This document shows positions 12,953 to 20,153 of a stretch of 23,980 bases of DNA, in pieces. A model generated the notes under the pieces. The model was not told the DNA's origin and ran no database searches. It saw only the letters and a list, made by a program, of their open reading frames with translations. Made by a program: the position numbers and the translations under genes. Source of the DNA: Thermoplasmata archaeon (GTDB lineage Archaea; Thermoplasmatota; Thermoplasmata; Lutacidiplasmatales; UBA184); the NCBI GenBank assembly GCA_030046135.1, contig JASIEC010000043.1:1-23980 (forward strand). The letters are read 5' to 3'. Position 1 is the stretch's first letter, and each line of letters opens with the position of its first letter.

Positions 12953-14184
12953 CGGCCCTCGCTCTCCACGATGCCGTAGCCGATCAGGCGCCAGGCGTTG
13001 AGCTTGCGGGAGAGGGCGACCCGGCTCCCCGGGAAGACGGTCACCGGCCGGTTGAGGGCGAGCTCCGCCTCGTCGCCGCGGGCGCTCGTCACCTTCCCCG
13101 GGGCGATCGTCGTCCCCACGGTGACGGCGAGCAGCTCCCCCGTCCGGATCTTCTCGACCTTGATCTCCCGCTGCGCGCCGAGCACCCGGTCGAGCAACGT
13201 CGCGCGGACGCGGATCCGCTGGCTCACGGGCGGGAGGGTCCCGGCGGTCCCGATGAGCCGGCCCGTGAGCCCGTCGGACTTCGCGAGCGAGGGGTCGAGG
13301 CTCGTGCCGACCGCCGCGAGGCCCCCCGGCCGAAGCTCGTCGCGCGGGGTCCCTCCCGAGACGATCGACGTGACGGTCGTCGTGATCGACTCGGAGGAAC
13401 CGTTCGGCGACCCCGAGATCCCCGGTCGGATCTCGATCGCGTCGCCGAGGGAGAGCCGCCCCTGGAGGAGCGAGCCACCGAGGACGCCGCCCTGGAGGTC
13501 CTTCGGGCGCGCCCCGGGTCGATTGATGTCGAACGATCGGGCCACGTACATCAGCGGCGGCTTCGTCGCGTCCCGCTTCGGCGTCGGGATCGTCTCCTCG
13601 ATCGCGCCGATGAGGCCGTCGATCCCCGCCCGGTGGTTCGCGCTGATCGGGACGACCGGGGCGTCGGCGATCGGCGAGCCGTGCAGGAACGTCTGGATCT
13701 CCCGGTAGTTCGCCTCGGCCTGGTCGGGGGAGAGGAGGTCGATCTTGTTCTGGACAACCACGACCTTGCGCACCCCGATGATGTCGAGCGCGTAGAGGTG
13801 CTCCCGCGTCTGCGGCTGGGGGCAGCTCTCGTTCGCGGCCACCAGGAGGAGCGCCCCGTCCATGATCGCCGCGCCGCTGAGCATCGTCGCCATCAGCGTC
13901 TCGTGGCCCGGGGCGTCGACGAACGACACCGAGCGGAGGAACTTCGCCTCCCCGCCGCACGACGGGCAGACGGGCTCGACGGAGTAGCCGGTCGGCTTGG
14001 GGCATTTCGGGCAGAGGTAGAACGCCGCGTCGGCGTACCCGAGCTTGATCGAGATCCCCCGCTTGAGCTCCTCCGAGTGGCGATCGGTCCACTCGCCGGT
14101 GAGCGCCTGCGTGAGCGTCGTCTTCCCGTGGTCGACGTGACCCACGAGGCCGATGCTAACCTCGGGTTGACGAGGGACCTTCAT
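12949..14184 (-). CDS. eif2g: Translation initiation factor aIF2, gamma subunit
   Basis: A 411-residue GTPase. G1 is GHVDHGKTTL near the N-terminus, with switch I around ELKRGISIKLGYAD. A zinc knuckle is CPKCPKPTGYSVEPVCPSC, G3 is DAPGHE, and G4 is NKIDL. C-terminal beta-barrel domains contain FDINRPGARPKDLQGGVLGGSL and SRKLNAWRLIGYG. It delivers Met-tRNAi to the small ribosomal subunit as part of the aIF2 trimer. The ATG overlaps the eS6 stop as ATGA, and its stop overlaps the Trm112-like start as GTGA. The eS6-aIF2-gamma pairing is common in archaea. An ORF extension upstream of this ATG is rejected because it runs through eS6 in another frame. Confidence 0.96.
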   Translation of the reverse strand: MKVPRQPEVSIGLVGHVDHGKTTLTQALTGEWTDRHSEELKRGISIKLGYADAAFYLCPKCPKPTGYSVEPVCPSCGGEAKFLRSVSFVDAPGHETLMATMLSGAAIMDGALLLVAANESCPQPQTREHLYALDIIGVRKVVVVQNKIDLLSPDQAEANYREIQTFLHGSPIADAPVVPISANHRAGIDGLIGAIEETIPTPKRDATKPPLMYVARSFDINRPGARPKDLQGGVLGGSLLQGRLSLGDAIEIRPGISGSPNGSSESITTTVTSIVSGGTPRDELRPGGLAAVGTSLDPSLAKSDGLTGRLIGTAGTLPPVSQRIRVRATLLDRVLGAQREIKVEKIRTGELLAVTVGTTIAPGKVTSARGDEAELALNRPVTVFPGSRVALSRKLNAWRLIGYGIVESEGR

Positions 14185-14558
14185 GGAGCGGCGAACAGCT
14201 CCGCGAGCGGCTTCGAGCCCTTCTGGGCGACGACGAGGTTGATCTGGACCGTCTCCTCGCTCACCGTGTTGCCGCGGAACGTTCGTCGCTTGCGCATCCC
14301 TCGACGGGGTGCGTGGAAACCGAACCCGTCGCCGACGTAGAGCCGGGCCTGCCGCGCGCCGGGCAGGTCGGGACGGAGGGGGAAGCCGCTGCGGTCCGTG
14401 CCGCCCGCGATCCGGAACGTGTAGCCGCTGGCGCCGACCAGCTCGCCCCCGACGGTCTCCCCGATCCGCTTGCCGAGGAACCCCGCGGAGTGGGGGTCGC
14501 CGACGGTCCGGGCGATGGACGTCGACCCCTCGGAGATCACGAGCTTGTACTCGACCAT
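14181..14558 (-). CDS. rps6e: Ribosomal protein eS6
   Basis: A 125-residue small-subunit protein matching archaeal eS6: LVISEGSTSIARTV, GKRIGETVGGELVGASGYTFRIAGGTDRSGFPLRPDL and RRGMRKRRTFRGNTVSEETVQIN appear in the family order (only cores quoted). Archaeal eS6 is the short form, lacking the long eukaryotic C-terminal extension. It is first in the operon with aIF2-gamma and the Trm112-like gene. TTTTAC lies about 43 nt upstream of the ATG, so a short leader of about 15-20 nt is expected; no strong ribosome site is visible. Confidence 0.95.
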   Translation of the reverse strand: MVEYKLVISEGSTSIARTVGDPHSAGFLGKRIGETVGGELVGASGYTFRIAGGTDRSGFPLRPDLPGARQARLYVGDGFGFHAPRRGMRKRRTFRGNTVSEETVQINLVVAQKGSKPLAELFAAP

Positions 14559-14597
14559 CGGGTGTTGCGAGAGCGAAGCCGCGCGAGCCGGGCGGGT

Positions 14598-14605
14598 GTA
14601 AAAGC
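14598..14605 (-). promoter_or_regulatory. TATA-like box of the eS6 operon
   Basis: Minus strand GCTTTTAC in an AT-rich island, about 43 nt upstream of the ATG at 14558. Confidence 0.5.
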
Positions 14606-14679
14606 CTTTTCGAGGACGGGCCGCGCGCCGCCTCTCGGCGGCGCCGCGACGACCGGCCCGACCGCCCCGTGCCCACGCG

Positions 14680-14688
14680 CGTTTATGA
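14680..14688 (+). promoter_or_regulatory. TATA-like box of the prepilin peptidase gene
   Basis: CGTTTATGA lies about 43 nt before the chosen GTG start. Its ATG is in frame with the gene but sits inside the likely promoter, so it is not used as the start. Confidence 0.45.
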
Positions 14689-14726
14689 GGGCCGGCCCGC
14701 GTCGAGGAGGGGAGAAGGTCGGCCGC

Positions 14727-15650
14727 GTGACCGAGTGGGAAAGCTCGCTGGTCGCCGCGTCGGCCGGCGTCCTGCTCGTCGGTCTCGCCCTCGCGGCGGC
14801 GTCGGACCTCCGGACGCGAGAGGTCACCGACCGGCTCTGGCAGGGGCTCGGGGTGATCGGAGGGGTCCTCGGGGCGCTGGCGGTCGCGCCCGGAGGCTGG
14901 GTCCCGCTGGCCGCGTGGATCGCGGTCGCGGCGCTGGTCGTCGAGCACACGGTCGCGTGGGACGAGCGGCTTCCCGAGAGGCTCCGCTCGCACGCCCTCG
15001 CCCTCGAACTGGCGGGCTACGGGGTGGTGATCGTGGGCCTCGGGATCGCGGCCGCCCGCTGGGGGGTCGGATCGTCCGGCGTACCTGTCGGCGCGATCGC
15101 CGTGCTCGCGACCGTTCTGTTCGCCCGCCTCCTCTACCAGCTCCAGGTCCTCTACGGGTTCGCCGACGCGAAGGCCCTGATGCTGATCGGCCTGCTCGTC
15201 CCCACGTTCGCGCGGCCCTGGCTGTCAACCTCGACGGGGAGCGGGACCCTCCTCTCCTGGATGCCGTTCGCCATCACCGCGCTCACCGACGCGGCGCTCC
15301 TGTCGGTGGCGATCCCCGTCGCGATCGCCGTGCGGAACCTGCGGCGGGGCGACTTCGAGTTCCCCCGTGGATTCACCGGCTACGCTCTTGACGTCGCCGA
15401 GCTCCCCCGTCACTTCGTCTGGGTGCGCGACCCCGAGCTCGATGCCGACCTCACCGAACAGGTGGAGGAGGCGGATACCTCGGAGGATGACACCCGGGCG
15501 CGGACGGAGGCGGCCCGGCGATTCCTCGCGTCGGGCGTCACCCGGGTCTGGGTCAGCCCGCAGGTGCCGTACGTCGTGCTCCTTGCCCTCGGCGCGCTTG
15601 CGGGCCTGCTGGCCGGCAACCTCGTGCTCGACCTTCGCGCGATCCTCTGA
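14727..15650 (+). CDS. A24-family prepilin/prearchaellin peptidase
   Basis: A 307-residue membrane aspartyl protease. The first catalytic Asp is D27 in ASDLRTREVTDRLW, at the cytoplasmic end of helix 1. The second is D147 in YGFADAKALMLIG, a GxAD version of the family's GxGD motif. About six to eight hydrophobic segments are visible. The segment GFTGYALDVAELPRHFVWVRD followed by VTRVWVSPQVPY is typical of the archaeal branch. It cleaves class III signal peptides of archaellins, pilins or binding-protein precursors. A GAGGAGGGGA stretch ends 13 nt before the GTG. An in-frame ATG at 14685 is the alternative start. No pilin or archaellin genes are in the window. Confidence 0.9.
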   Translation: MTEWESSLVAASAGVLLVGLALAAASDLRTREVTDRLWQGLGVIGGVLGALAVAPGGWVPLAAWIAVAALVVEHTVAWDERLPERLRSHALALELAGYGVVIVGLGIAAARWGVGSSGVPVGAIAVLATVLFARLLYQLQVLYGFADAKALMLIGLLVPTFARPWLSTSTGSGTLLSWMPFAITALTDAALLSVAIPVAIAVRNLRRGDFEFPRGFTGYALDVAELPRHFVWVRDPELDADLTEQVEEADTSEDDTRARTEAARRFLASGVTRVWVSPQVPYVVLLALGALAGLLAGNLVLDLRAIL

Positions 15651-15722
15651 GCCCGGGAACCGAGGACCCGGGACGGTCGGCCGGGTCGCCCCGCCCCCTG
15701 GGCTGCCGCCGTTCCGGCGAAA

Positions 15723-15730
15723 GCTTTTCT
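15723..15730 (+). promoter_or_regulatory. TATA-like box of the mutase/MeaB genes
   Basis: GCTTTTCT, centred about 31 nt before the ATG at 15757, is the only AT-rich element in the 106-nt gap after the prepilin peptidase gene. Nothing else is seen in that gap. Confidence 0.45.
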
Positions 15731-15756
15731 CTCGGGTCCCGGTCGTCTCGGAGGAC

Positions 15757-16173
15757 ATGAGCCCGCGTCCCGCGAAGTCGCCGATCCGCGTCCTCATCGC
15801 GAAGCCCGGCCTCGACGGGCACGACCGAGGGGCGAAGGTCGTCGCCCGGGCGCTCCGGGACGCCGGCATGGAGGTGATCTACGCGGGCCTCCGCCAGACC
15901 CCCGAGGAGATCGTTCGGGCGGCGCTCGAGGAGGATGTCGACATCATCGGCCTCTCGATCCTCTCGGGAGCGCACATGGCGCTGTTCCCGAAGGTCCTCG
16001 CCCTCCTCCGACGGGAAGGGGCCGCCCGGATCCCGGTGTTCGCGGGCGGGATCATCCCGGACGAGGACGCGCGCCGACTGAGGCGCCTCGGCATCCGAGC
16101 GATCTTCGGACCCGGGGCCACGCTCGAGGAGATCGTCCGGACCGCGCAGCAGCTCGCCCGCGGCCCCTCATGA
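15757..16173 (+). CDS. Methylmalonyl-CoA mutase, cobalamin-binding (small) subunit
   Basis: A 138-residue stand-alone B12 domain. D20-x-H22-x-x-G25 (PGLDGHDRGAKVVARAL) supplies the histidine that binds cobalt from below. LSILSGAHMALFPKV (67-80) and FAGGIIPDEDARRL (95-108) line the nucleotide-tail pocket. With the separate large (TIM-barrel) subunit it isomerises methylmalonyl-CoA and succinyl-CoA; that subunit is not in the window. Its stop overlaps the MeaB start as ATGA. The small subunits of isobutyryl-CoA or ethylmalonyl-CoA mutase are close alternatives. With the acyl-CoA dehydrogenase and thiolase nearby, it fits catabolism of branched amino acids or odd-chain acids. Confidence 0.92.
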   Translation: MSPRPAKSPIRVLIAKPGLDGHDRGAKVVARALRDAGMEVIYAGLRQTPEEIVRAALEEDVDIIGLSILSGAHMALFPKVLALLRREGAARIPVFAGGIIPDEDARRLRRLGIRAIFGPGATLEEIVRTAQQLARGPS

Positions 16174-17135
16174 ACCGACGCCCGCGGCTGCCGGCGGCGG
16201 CGCAGGCCCTGGTCTCGGGCGACCGGCGGGCGCTGGCTCGCGCCATCACCGCCGTCGAGGACGGCGATCCCGGCGCGGACGCCGTGCTGAAGGCGCTGTT
16301 CGCCCGCACCGGCCAGGCCACGGTCGTGGGGCTCGCCGGGCCGCTCGGCGTGGGAAAGTCGAGCCTCGTCAACGCTCTCGTGGGGTACCTCCGGGCGCGC
16401 GGCCGGTCGGTGGGGATCGTCGCGGTCGATCCGTCGAGCCCGTTCACGGGCGGGTCGGTCCTCGGCGATCGGATCCGGCTGGAGCGGAGCGCCGACGACA
16501 CGGGGGTGTTCTTCCGCTCGATGGCGAGCCGGGGCTCGGTCGGAGGCGTGGCCTCCGCCACGCGGGACGTCATCCGATTGCTCGAGGCCGCCGGCTTCTC
16601 CACGGTCCTCGTGGAGACCGTCGGGAGCGGCCAGGTCGATGTGGCGATCCACGAGGTCGCGACGACCCGGGTGGTCGTCACGGCGCCCCACCTCGGCGAC
16701 GAGGTCCAGACGCTGAAGGCGGGCCTCTTCGAGATCGCGGACGTCTTCTGCGTGAACAAGGCCGACCTTCCCGGGGCCGAGGTCGCGGAGAAGGACCTCT
16801 CCGAGCTCGCCGCCCTCGGGACCGCGCGCGACGGCTGGCGCCCCATGGTCGTGCGCACCTCGGCGATCGCCCCGTCGGGGATCGAGGAGCTCTGGACCGC
16901 GATCGAGGCGCACGAGGCGTACCGGACCGCCTCGCCGGACCGGCTCGCGGCCGAGCGGCGTCGGCTCGCCGCCGAGATCGTCGAGCGGGTCCGAGACCGG
17001 GTGGCGGCGGACCTCGCCCGCAGTCTCGACGGCGAGCCGAGCCTGGCCCAGCTCCTCGACCGGGTCGTGGAACGATCGCTCGACCCCCGGACCGCGGCGG
17101 AGCTCGTCCTCGCCGCCCGCGCGCGCCGAAGGTGA
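16170..17135 (+). CDS. meaB: MeaB/ArgK-type G3E GTPase, mutase chaperone
   Basis: A 321-residue protein. The P-loop is GPLGVGKSS (57-65), slightly off the family's GxPGAGKST. AVDPSSPFTGGSVLGDRIRL (85-104) and FFRSMASRGSVGG (114-126) are highly characteristic of MeaB. ETVGSGQVDVA (149-159) is the switch region, usually ETVGVGQ, and NKAD (196-199) is the guanine-specificity motif. The C-terminal helices (about 210-321) form the dimerisation arm. It protects and reloads methylmalonyl-CoA mutase with intact adenosylcobalamin. Translational coupling to the B12 subunit (ATGA overlap) strongly supports that role. Confidence 0.93.
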   Translation: MNRRPRLPAAAQALVSGDRRALARAITAVEDGDPGADAVLKALFARTGQATVVGLAGPLGVGKSSLVNALVGYLRARGRSVGIVAVDPSSPFTGGSVLGDRIRLERSADDTGVFFRSMASRGSVGGVASATRDVIRLLEAAGFSTVLVETVGSGQVDVAIHEVATTRVVVTAPHLGDEVQTLKAGLFEIADVFCVNKADLPGAEVAEKDLSELAALGTARDGWRPMVVRTSAIAPSGIEELWTAIEAHEAYRTASPDRLAAERRRLAAEIVERVRDRVAADLARSLDGEPSLAQLLDRVVERSLDPRTAAELVLAARARRR

Positions 17136-17144
17136 CCCGCGACC

Positions 17145-17711
17145 GTGGCGGATCCCTTCCTCCTCGCCTTCGTCCTCCTCGCCGTCGCGGTCGGTGTCGC
17201 GTACTTCGGCTTCTTCTCGTTCCTCTTCGGCGCCGGGTACCAACCGACGCCGCGGGCGGCGGTGGAGACGATGCTCCGGTTCGCGGAGGCCGGGCCGACG
17301 GATACCGTCTACGACCTCGGCGCGGGGACCGGGGCGATCGTCTTCCGCGCGGCCCGTCGATGCGGCTCGACGGTCGTGGGCGTCGAGGTCGAGCCGATCC
17401 GGGTCCTCATCCTCCGACTCCGGCGGGCGCTCGGCCCGGCCCGGGGCCGGATCACACTCCGATGGGGCGACCTCTTCCGCCTCGACTACCGGCCGGCGAC
17501 GATCGTCACCGCCTTCCTCTGGCCCGGGGCGATGGGACGCCTTCGGCCGAAGCTCGAGAGCGAGCTGAAGCCGGGGGCGCGCGTCGTGAGCCACTGCCAC
17601 GCGGTCCCCGGCTGGACCGCCCAGGCGTACGACCGGAAAACGGATGTCTACCTCTACCGATGGCCCGAGGCGGCCGCCGGAGGGACCCCCCCGGCTACGG
17701 GTGGTACTTGA
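17145..17711 (+). CDS. Membrane-anchored SAM methyltransferase (FAM173/ATPSCKMT-like)
   Basis: A 188-residue protein. An N-terminal helix (about 6-28, with AFVLLAVAVGVAYFGFF) anchors it. GYQPTPRAAVETML (31-44) precedes the Rossmann-type motif I YDLGAGTG (56-63) and the acidic strand-2 end VGVEVEP (78-84). The later blocks VTAFLWPGAMGRLRPKLESEL and DVYLYRW resemble the FAM173 group, whose animal members trimethylate lysines on mitochondrial proteins, including the ATP-synthase c subunit. The substrate here could be a membrane protein; this is inference. The GTG start lies 9 nt after the MeaB stop. The 3' end overlaps the opposing 36-residue membrane protein by 17 bp. Confidence 0.75.
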   Translation: MADPFLLAFVLLAVAVGVAYFGFFSFLFGAGYQPTPRAAVETMLRFAEAGPTDTVYDLGAGTGAIVFRAARRCGSTVVGVEVEPIRVLILRLRRALGPARGRITLRWGDLFRLDYRPATIVTAFLWPGAMGRLRPKLESELKPGARVVSHCHAVPGWTAQAYDRKTDVYLYRWPEAAAGGTPPATGGT

Positions 17712-17805
17712 ACCAGAGTCCCGCGCCGATCAGGAGGATCGCGGCGATCACGAGACCCCCGGCCGCCCAGCCCGCCCAGGCCCGTCCCGCCGATTCGTAC
17801 TCCAT
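17695..17805 (-). CDS. 36-residue single-pass membrane mini-protein
   Basis: An ATG-started frame encodes MEYESAGRAW, a hydrophobic helix (AGWAAGGLVIAAILLIGAGL) and the short end WFKYHP. One transmembrane segment with a charged N-terminus and aromatic/basic end suggests a real membrane micropeptide. The minus strand has TCATAAAC about 38 nt upstream as a possible promoter. It resembles no family I can name. It overlaps the methyltransferase 3' end by 17 bp. Confidence 0.5.
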   Translation of the reverse strand: MEYESAGRAWAGWAAGGLVIAAILLIGAGLWFKYHP

Positions 17806-17840
17806 TCCGGGGTGCGCCACGAGGGCACGACCGGCGGGCC

Positions 17841-17850
17841 GTTTATGAGA
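17841..17850 (-). promoter_or_regulatory. Possible TATA-like box of the 36-residue membrane protein
   Basis: Minus strand TCTCATAAAC is an AT-rich island between two small genes. It could also act on the plus strand, where it reads GTTTATGA as before the prepilin peptidase gene, but no plus-strand gene follows. Confidence 0.35.
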
Positions 17851-17875
17851 CCTTGATGCGAACTCGCGCCCGGGT

Positions 17876-18010
17876 CTAGGGGATCCCGGCGCCCAGCTGG
17901 CCCCGCAGACCGAAGTAGGCGATCGCGAGGCCGACCGCGATCGAGATCGTGAACGTGAGGATCACGAACAGACGCGTCCCATCTCTCGCCGGGGTCGACG
18001 GAGCCGCCAT
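17876..18010 (-). CDS. 44-residue single-pass membrane mini-protein
   Basis: Encodes MAAPSTPARDGTR, then a clear transmembrane helix (LFVILTFTISIAVGLAIAYF), then GLRGQLGAGIP. It lies 28 nt after the stop of the FKBP-type PPIase gene on the same strand, so it is probably the last cistron of that operon. GGTGA about 6 nt upstream may be a weak ribosome site. No family is recognised. The clean helix with a basic residue just before it supports a genuine gene. Confidence 0.55.
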   Translation of the reverse strand: MAAPSTPARDGTRLFVILTFTISIAVGLAIAYFGLRGQLGAGIP

Positions 18011-18038
18011 CGGGGAAGGTCACCGTCCGCCGGGCGAC

Positions 18039-18944
18039 CTACGTCTTCTTCGACGCGGCCGACGCGGACCTCTTCGAGCCCCCGGTCCGGGGGGTCGCGT
18101 CCGCTTCGGAGGAGGCCGGCGCGGTCTCGCTCGCCGCGGCGTCCGTCGTGGGCGCGGTCTCGGACGCGGCCTTTCCGTGCGGCGCCGCCGTACCGGCAGC
18201 CTTCGAGGGGGTGGCGGGGGTGGCGTACTCCTCGACGATCCTCACGCTCTCCGGATGCAGGCGATTGCGGAGGCGGTCGACGATCTGCGCCTTCGCGACG
18301 ATCCATCTCGGGTCGAACTTCGCCCGCTCCGAGACGCGCAGCGTGAACGTCTTCTCTCGGAGCTCGACGTGGAAGTCGTGCGAGTGCCCGTACTGCAGCT
18401 CCACGATGGCGCGGACCTGCTCCGCCGGCTCGACGATCTTCTCCGCGATCCGGAACTTCCCCTTGATGCGGCGTCCGGCGAACGGCGGGTTGAAGTCGAC
18501 CCGTACCCGGGCCTCCGTGAGGGTCACCACGCGGCCCCTCCTCCCCTCGATCGTGAGGACCGATCCGAGCTCGAGGTGGGCGTCCTCCCGGCGCATCTCG
18601 GGGAGCCGCTGGATCTCGTGCCGCGAGAACAGCTCGATCAGGTCGGGATCGCGTTCCCCGAACGCGTCGCCCGGGGCGAACTCCCGCTCGACCTCTTCCC
18701 CGACGGGGACTCCGACGAGCGACGTCTCGATCCCGCGGGGGAAGAATTCGCCCCCGATCTCGTGGGGACGCGGGCCCCAGACATGGCCCTCGACGCGGGG
18801 GAACCCCGCGCCCTGAGCGACCTCCTCGCGCGTCGTGTCGAGAAGCTCGGTCTTCCCGCCGGCCTCGGCCCACAGCTCGAACTCGAGCTGGACGAGGTCG
18901 CCGGATTTCGTGGCGGCGCGGGCGTCGGCCCCCGGTGAAGGCAT
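18039..18944 (-). CDS. FKBP-type peptidyl-prolyl isomerase, long archaeal form
   Basis: A 301-residue protein. The N-terminal FKBP fold starts at GDLVQLEFELW (15-25), and GIETSLVGVPVGEEVE (71-86) is the usual GLExALxGMxxGEE element. An insert-in-flap region follows, and VRVDFNPPFAGRRIKGKFRI (147-166) is the archaeal/SlyD VDxNHPLAGxxLxFxV element. A C-terminal domain (about 170-240) is followed by an Ala/Thr/Ser-rich low-complexity tail ending in basic residues. It catalyses proline isomerisation and probably acts as a cytosolic folding helper. CGTTATCC is 26 nt before the ATG. It heads an operon with the 44-residue membrane protein. Confidence 0.88.
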   Translation of the reverse strand: MPSPGADARAATKSGDLVQLEFELWAEAGGKTELLDTTREEVAQGAGFPRVEGHVWGPRPHEIGGEFFPRGIETSLVGVPVGEEVEREFAPGDAFGERDPDLIELFSRHEIQRLPEMRREDAHLELGSVLTIEGRRGRVVTLTEARVRVDFNPPFAGRRIKGKFRIAEKIVEPAEQVRAIVELQYGHSHDFHVELREKTFTLRVSERAKFDPRWIVAKAQIVDRLRNRLHPESVRIVEEYATPATPSKAAGTAAPHGKAASETAPTTDAAASETAPASSEADATPRTGGSKRSASAASKKT

Positions 18945-18965
18945 CGTCCCGCGGAACAGGTTGGT

Positions 18966-18979
18966 TGGATAACGTTTGC
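18966..18979 (-). promoter_or_regulatory. Promoter of the FKBP gene
   Basis: Minus strand GCAAACGTTATCC resembles the promoter cores at 5745 and 12023 and is centred about 26 nt before the ATG at 18944. Confidence 0.6.
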
Positions 18980-19013
18980 CCGGGCGCCGAGGGGCGTTCC
19001 GGCCCCTCGACGC

Positions 19014-20069
19014 TCAGGGCTTCGCGCGAGCGCGTCGCCCCCGAGCGCGCGCCCGGGGCCGGGGTCCTCGCCGGGACCCTCCCCCGACCCGCGCGGCAAG
19101 GCCGGGCGGGCGCGAGCGGCGCTCGAGCATCTCCTGGATCGTCCGGTCGATCGCCCCGACGCTGGGGGTGCTCGGCTCCCACCCGAGCGCCCGGATCTTT
19201 CCGATAGCGAGGAGCTGCTGAGGGACGTCGCCCGCCCAGCCGCGTTCGCCGCCCGAGAACTCGATGCGAGCGGTCCCCCCGTGGGCGACGACGACCTTCT
19301 CCGCGATCTCGCGCACCGAGGTCCGGTCCTGGGCTCCGAGGTTGAACAGGTTCACCGCGGCGTCCGCTCGATCGGCGGCGGTGAGCATCCCGCGAACGCA
19401 GTCCTCCGTCCGGAGGTAGCTCTTTGCCTGGCGGCCGTCGCCGAGGACCGGCAGGCGCGAGGGGTCCCGCTCCAGCTTCTCGAACAGGTCGTGGAGGATC
19501 CCGTGGTTCATCCGGCCGTCGACGATGTTCGCGAACCGAAAGATCCACGCGCGCAGCCCGTACGTGTGCGCGTACGCCGTCACGAGACCCTCGCCGGCGA
19601 GCTTCGCCGCACCGTACAGGGACTCGGGCAGCAGGGGCCCGTACTCCTCCGGGGTCGGGAGGACCGACGCGCGGCCGTAGACGACGCTGGACGAGGAAAA
19701 GAGGATTCGAGGGACGTCCCACCGCCGCGCGGCCTCGAGGACGTGGAACGTCGCGAGCGCCCCGTTCTCCACGTCGACGCGGGGATCGGCGGTGCCCCGT
19801 CGGATATCCGGGTTCGCGGCGAGGTGCCAGAGCTCCCGGGCCCCCTTGAGGCGCGTGGCCCACGCTCCCGGCCTCGCGAGATCGGCGACGGTGAGCTGCC
19901 AGGACAGCCCCGGTGCGGGCGCGGGGAGCTGCTCGCGCCGACCGCTCGAGAGGTTGTCGACGACCCGGACGTCGGCGCCGCGCTCGGCCAACGCACGGAC
20001 GAGGACCGACCCGATTGCGCCGGCGCCGCCGGTGACGACCGTCGGTCCGTCCGCGCGCGCGTTCGTCAT
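19014..20069 (-). CDS. NAD-dependent epimerase/dehydratase (UDP-glucose 4-epimerase-like)
   Basis: A 351-residue extended short-chain dehydrogenase. The NAD-binding TGGAGAIGS (13-21) opens the protein, VVDNLSSG (36-43) follows strand 2, and HLAANPDIRRG (82-92) is the galE-like strand-4 motif. FSSSSVVYG (124-132) carries the catalytic Ser, and Y152-x-x-x-K156 is the active-site pair. FRFANIVDGRMNHGI and RTEDCVRGM are substrate-side elements. It probably interconverts or modifies a nucleotide sugar for glycan or lipid synthesis. The last 35 residues are a strikingly Arg-rich tail. A TATATA box lies about 32 nt upstream. The exact sugar is not predictable. Confidence 0.88.
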   Translation of the reverse strand: MTNARADGPTVVTGGAGAIGSVLVRALAERGADVRVVDNLSSGRREQLPAPAPGLSWQLTVADLARPGAWATRLKGARELWHLAANPDIRRGTADPRVDVENGALATFHVLEAARRWDVPRILFSSSSVVYGRASVLPTPEEYGPLLPESLYGAAKLAGEGLVTAYAHTYGLRAWIFRFANIVDGRMNHGILHDLFEKLERDPSRLPVLGDGRQAKSYLRTEDCVRGMLTAADRADAAVNLFNLGAQDRTSVREIAEKVVVAHGGTARIEFSGGERGWAGDVPQQLLAIGKIRALGWEPSTPSVGAIDRTIQEMLERRSRPPGLAARVGGGSRRGPRPRARARGRRARAKP

Positions 20070-20096
20070 CGTGAACGCGAGCGCAGCCGCACAAGT

Positions 20097-20105
20097 CTAT
20101 ATATG
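20097..20105 (-). promoter_or_regulatory. TATA box of the epimerase gene
   Basis: Minus strand CATATATAG, centred about 32 nt before the ATG at 20069. It is nearly symmetric, so it could also serve the divergent gene at 20154, though CCTAAACA at 20116-20123 is better placed for that. Confidence 0.55.
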
Positions 20106-20115
20106 CGGACGAGCC

Positions 20116-20123
20116 CCTAAACA
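20116..20123 (+). promoter_or_regulatory. TATA-like box of the 74-residue protein operon
   Basis: CCTAAACA is centred about 35 nt before the ATG at 20154. Confidence 0.4.
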
Positions 20124-20153
20124 CGCTCTGCCCTCGCCGGTACGCGCACTCCA

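Noticed and set aside
14185..14676. N-terminal extension of aIF2-gamma
   Set aside because: It is another frame of the eS6 gene; the ATGA overlap marks the true start.
14685..14726. ATG start of the prepilin peptidase at 14685
   Set aside because: The ATG lies inside the TATA-like element; GTG 14727 begins just before the first helix. Not excluded.
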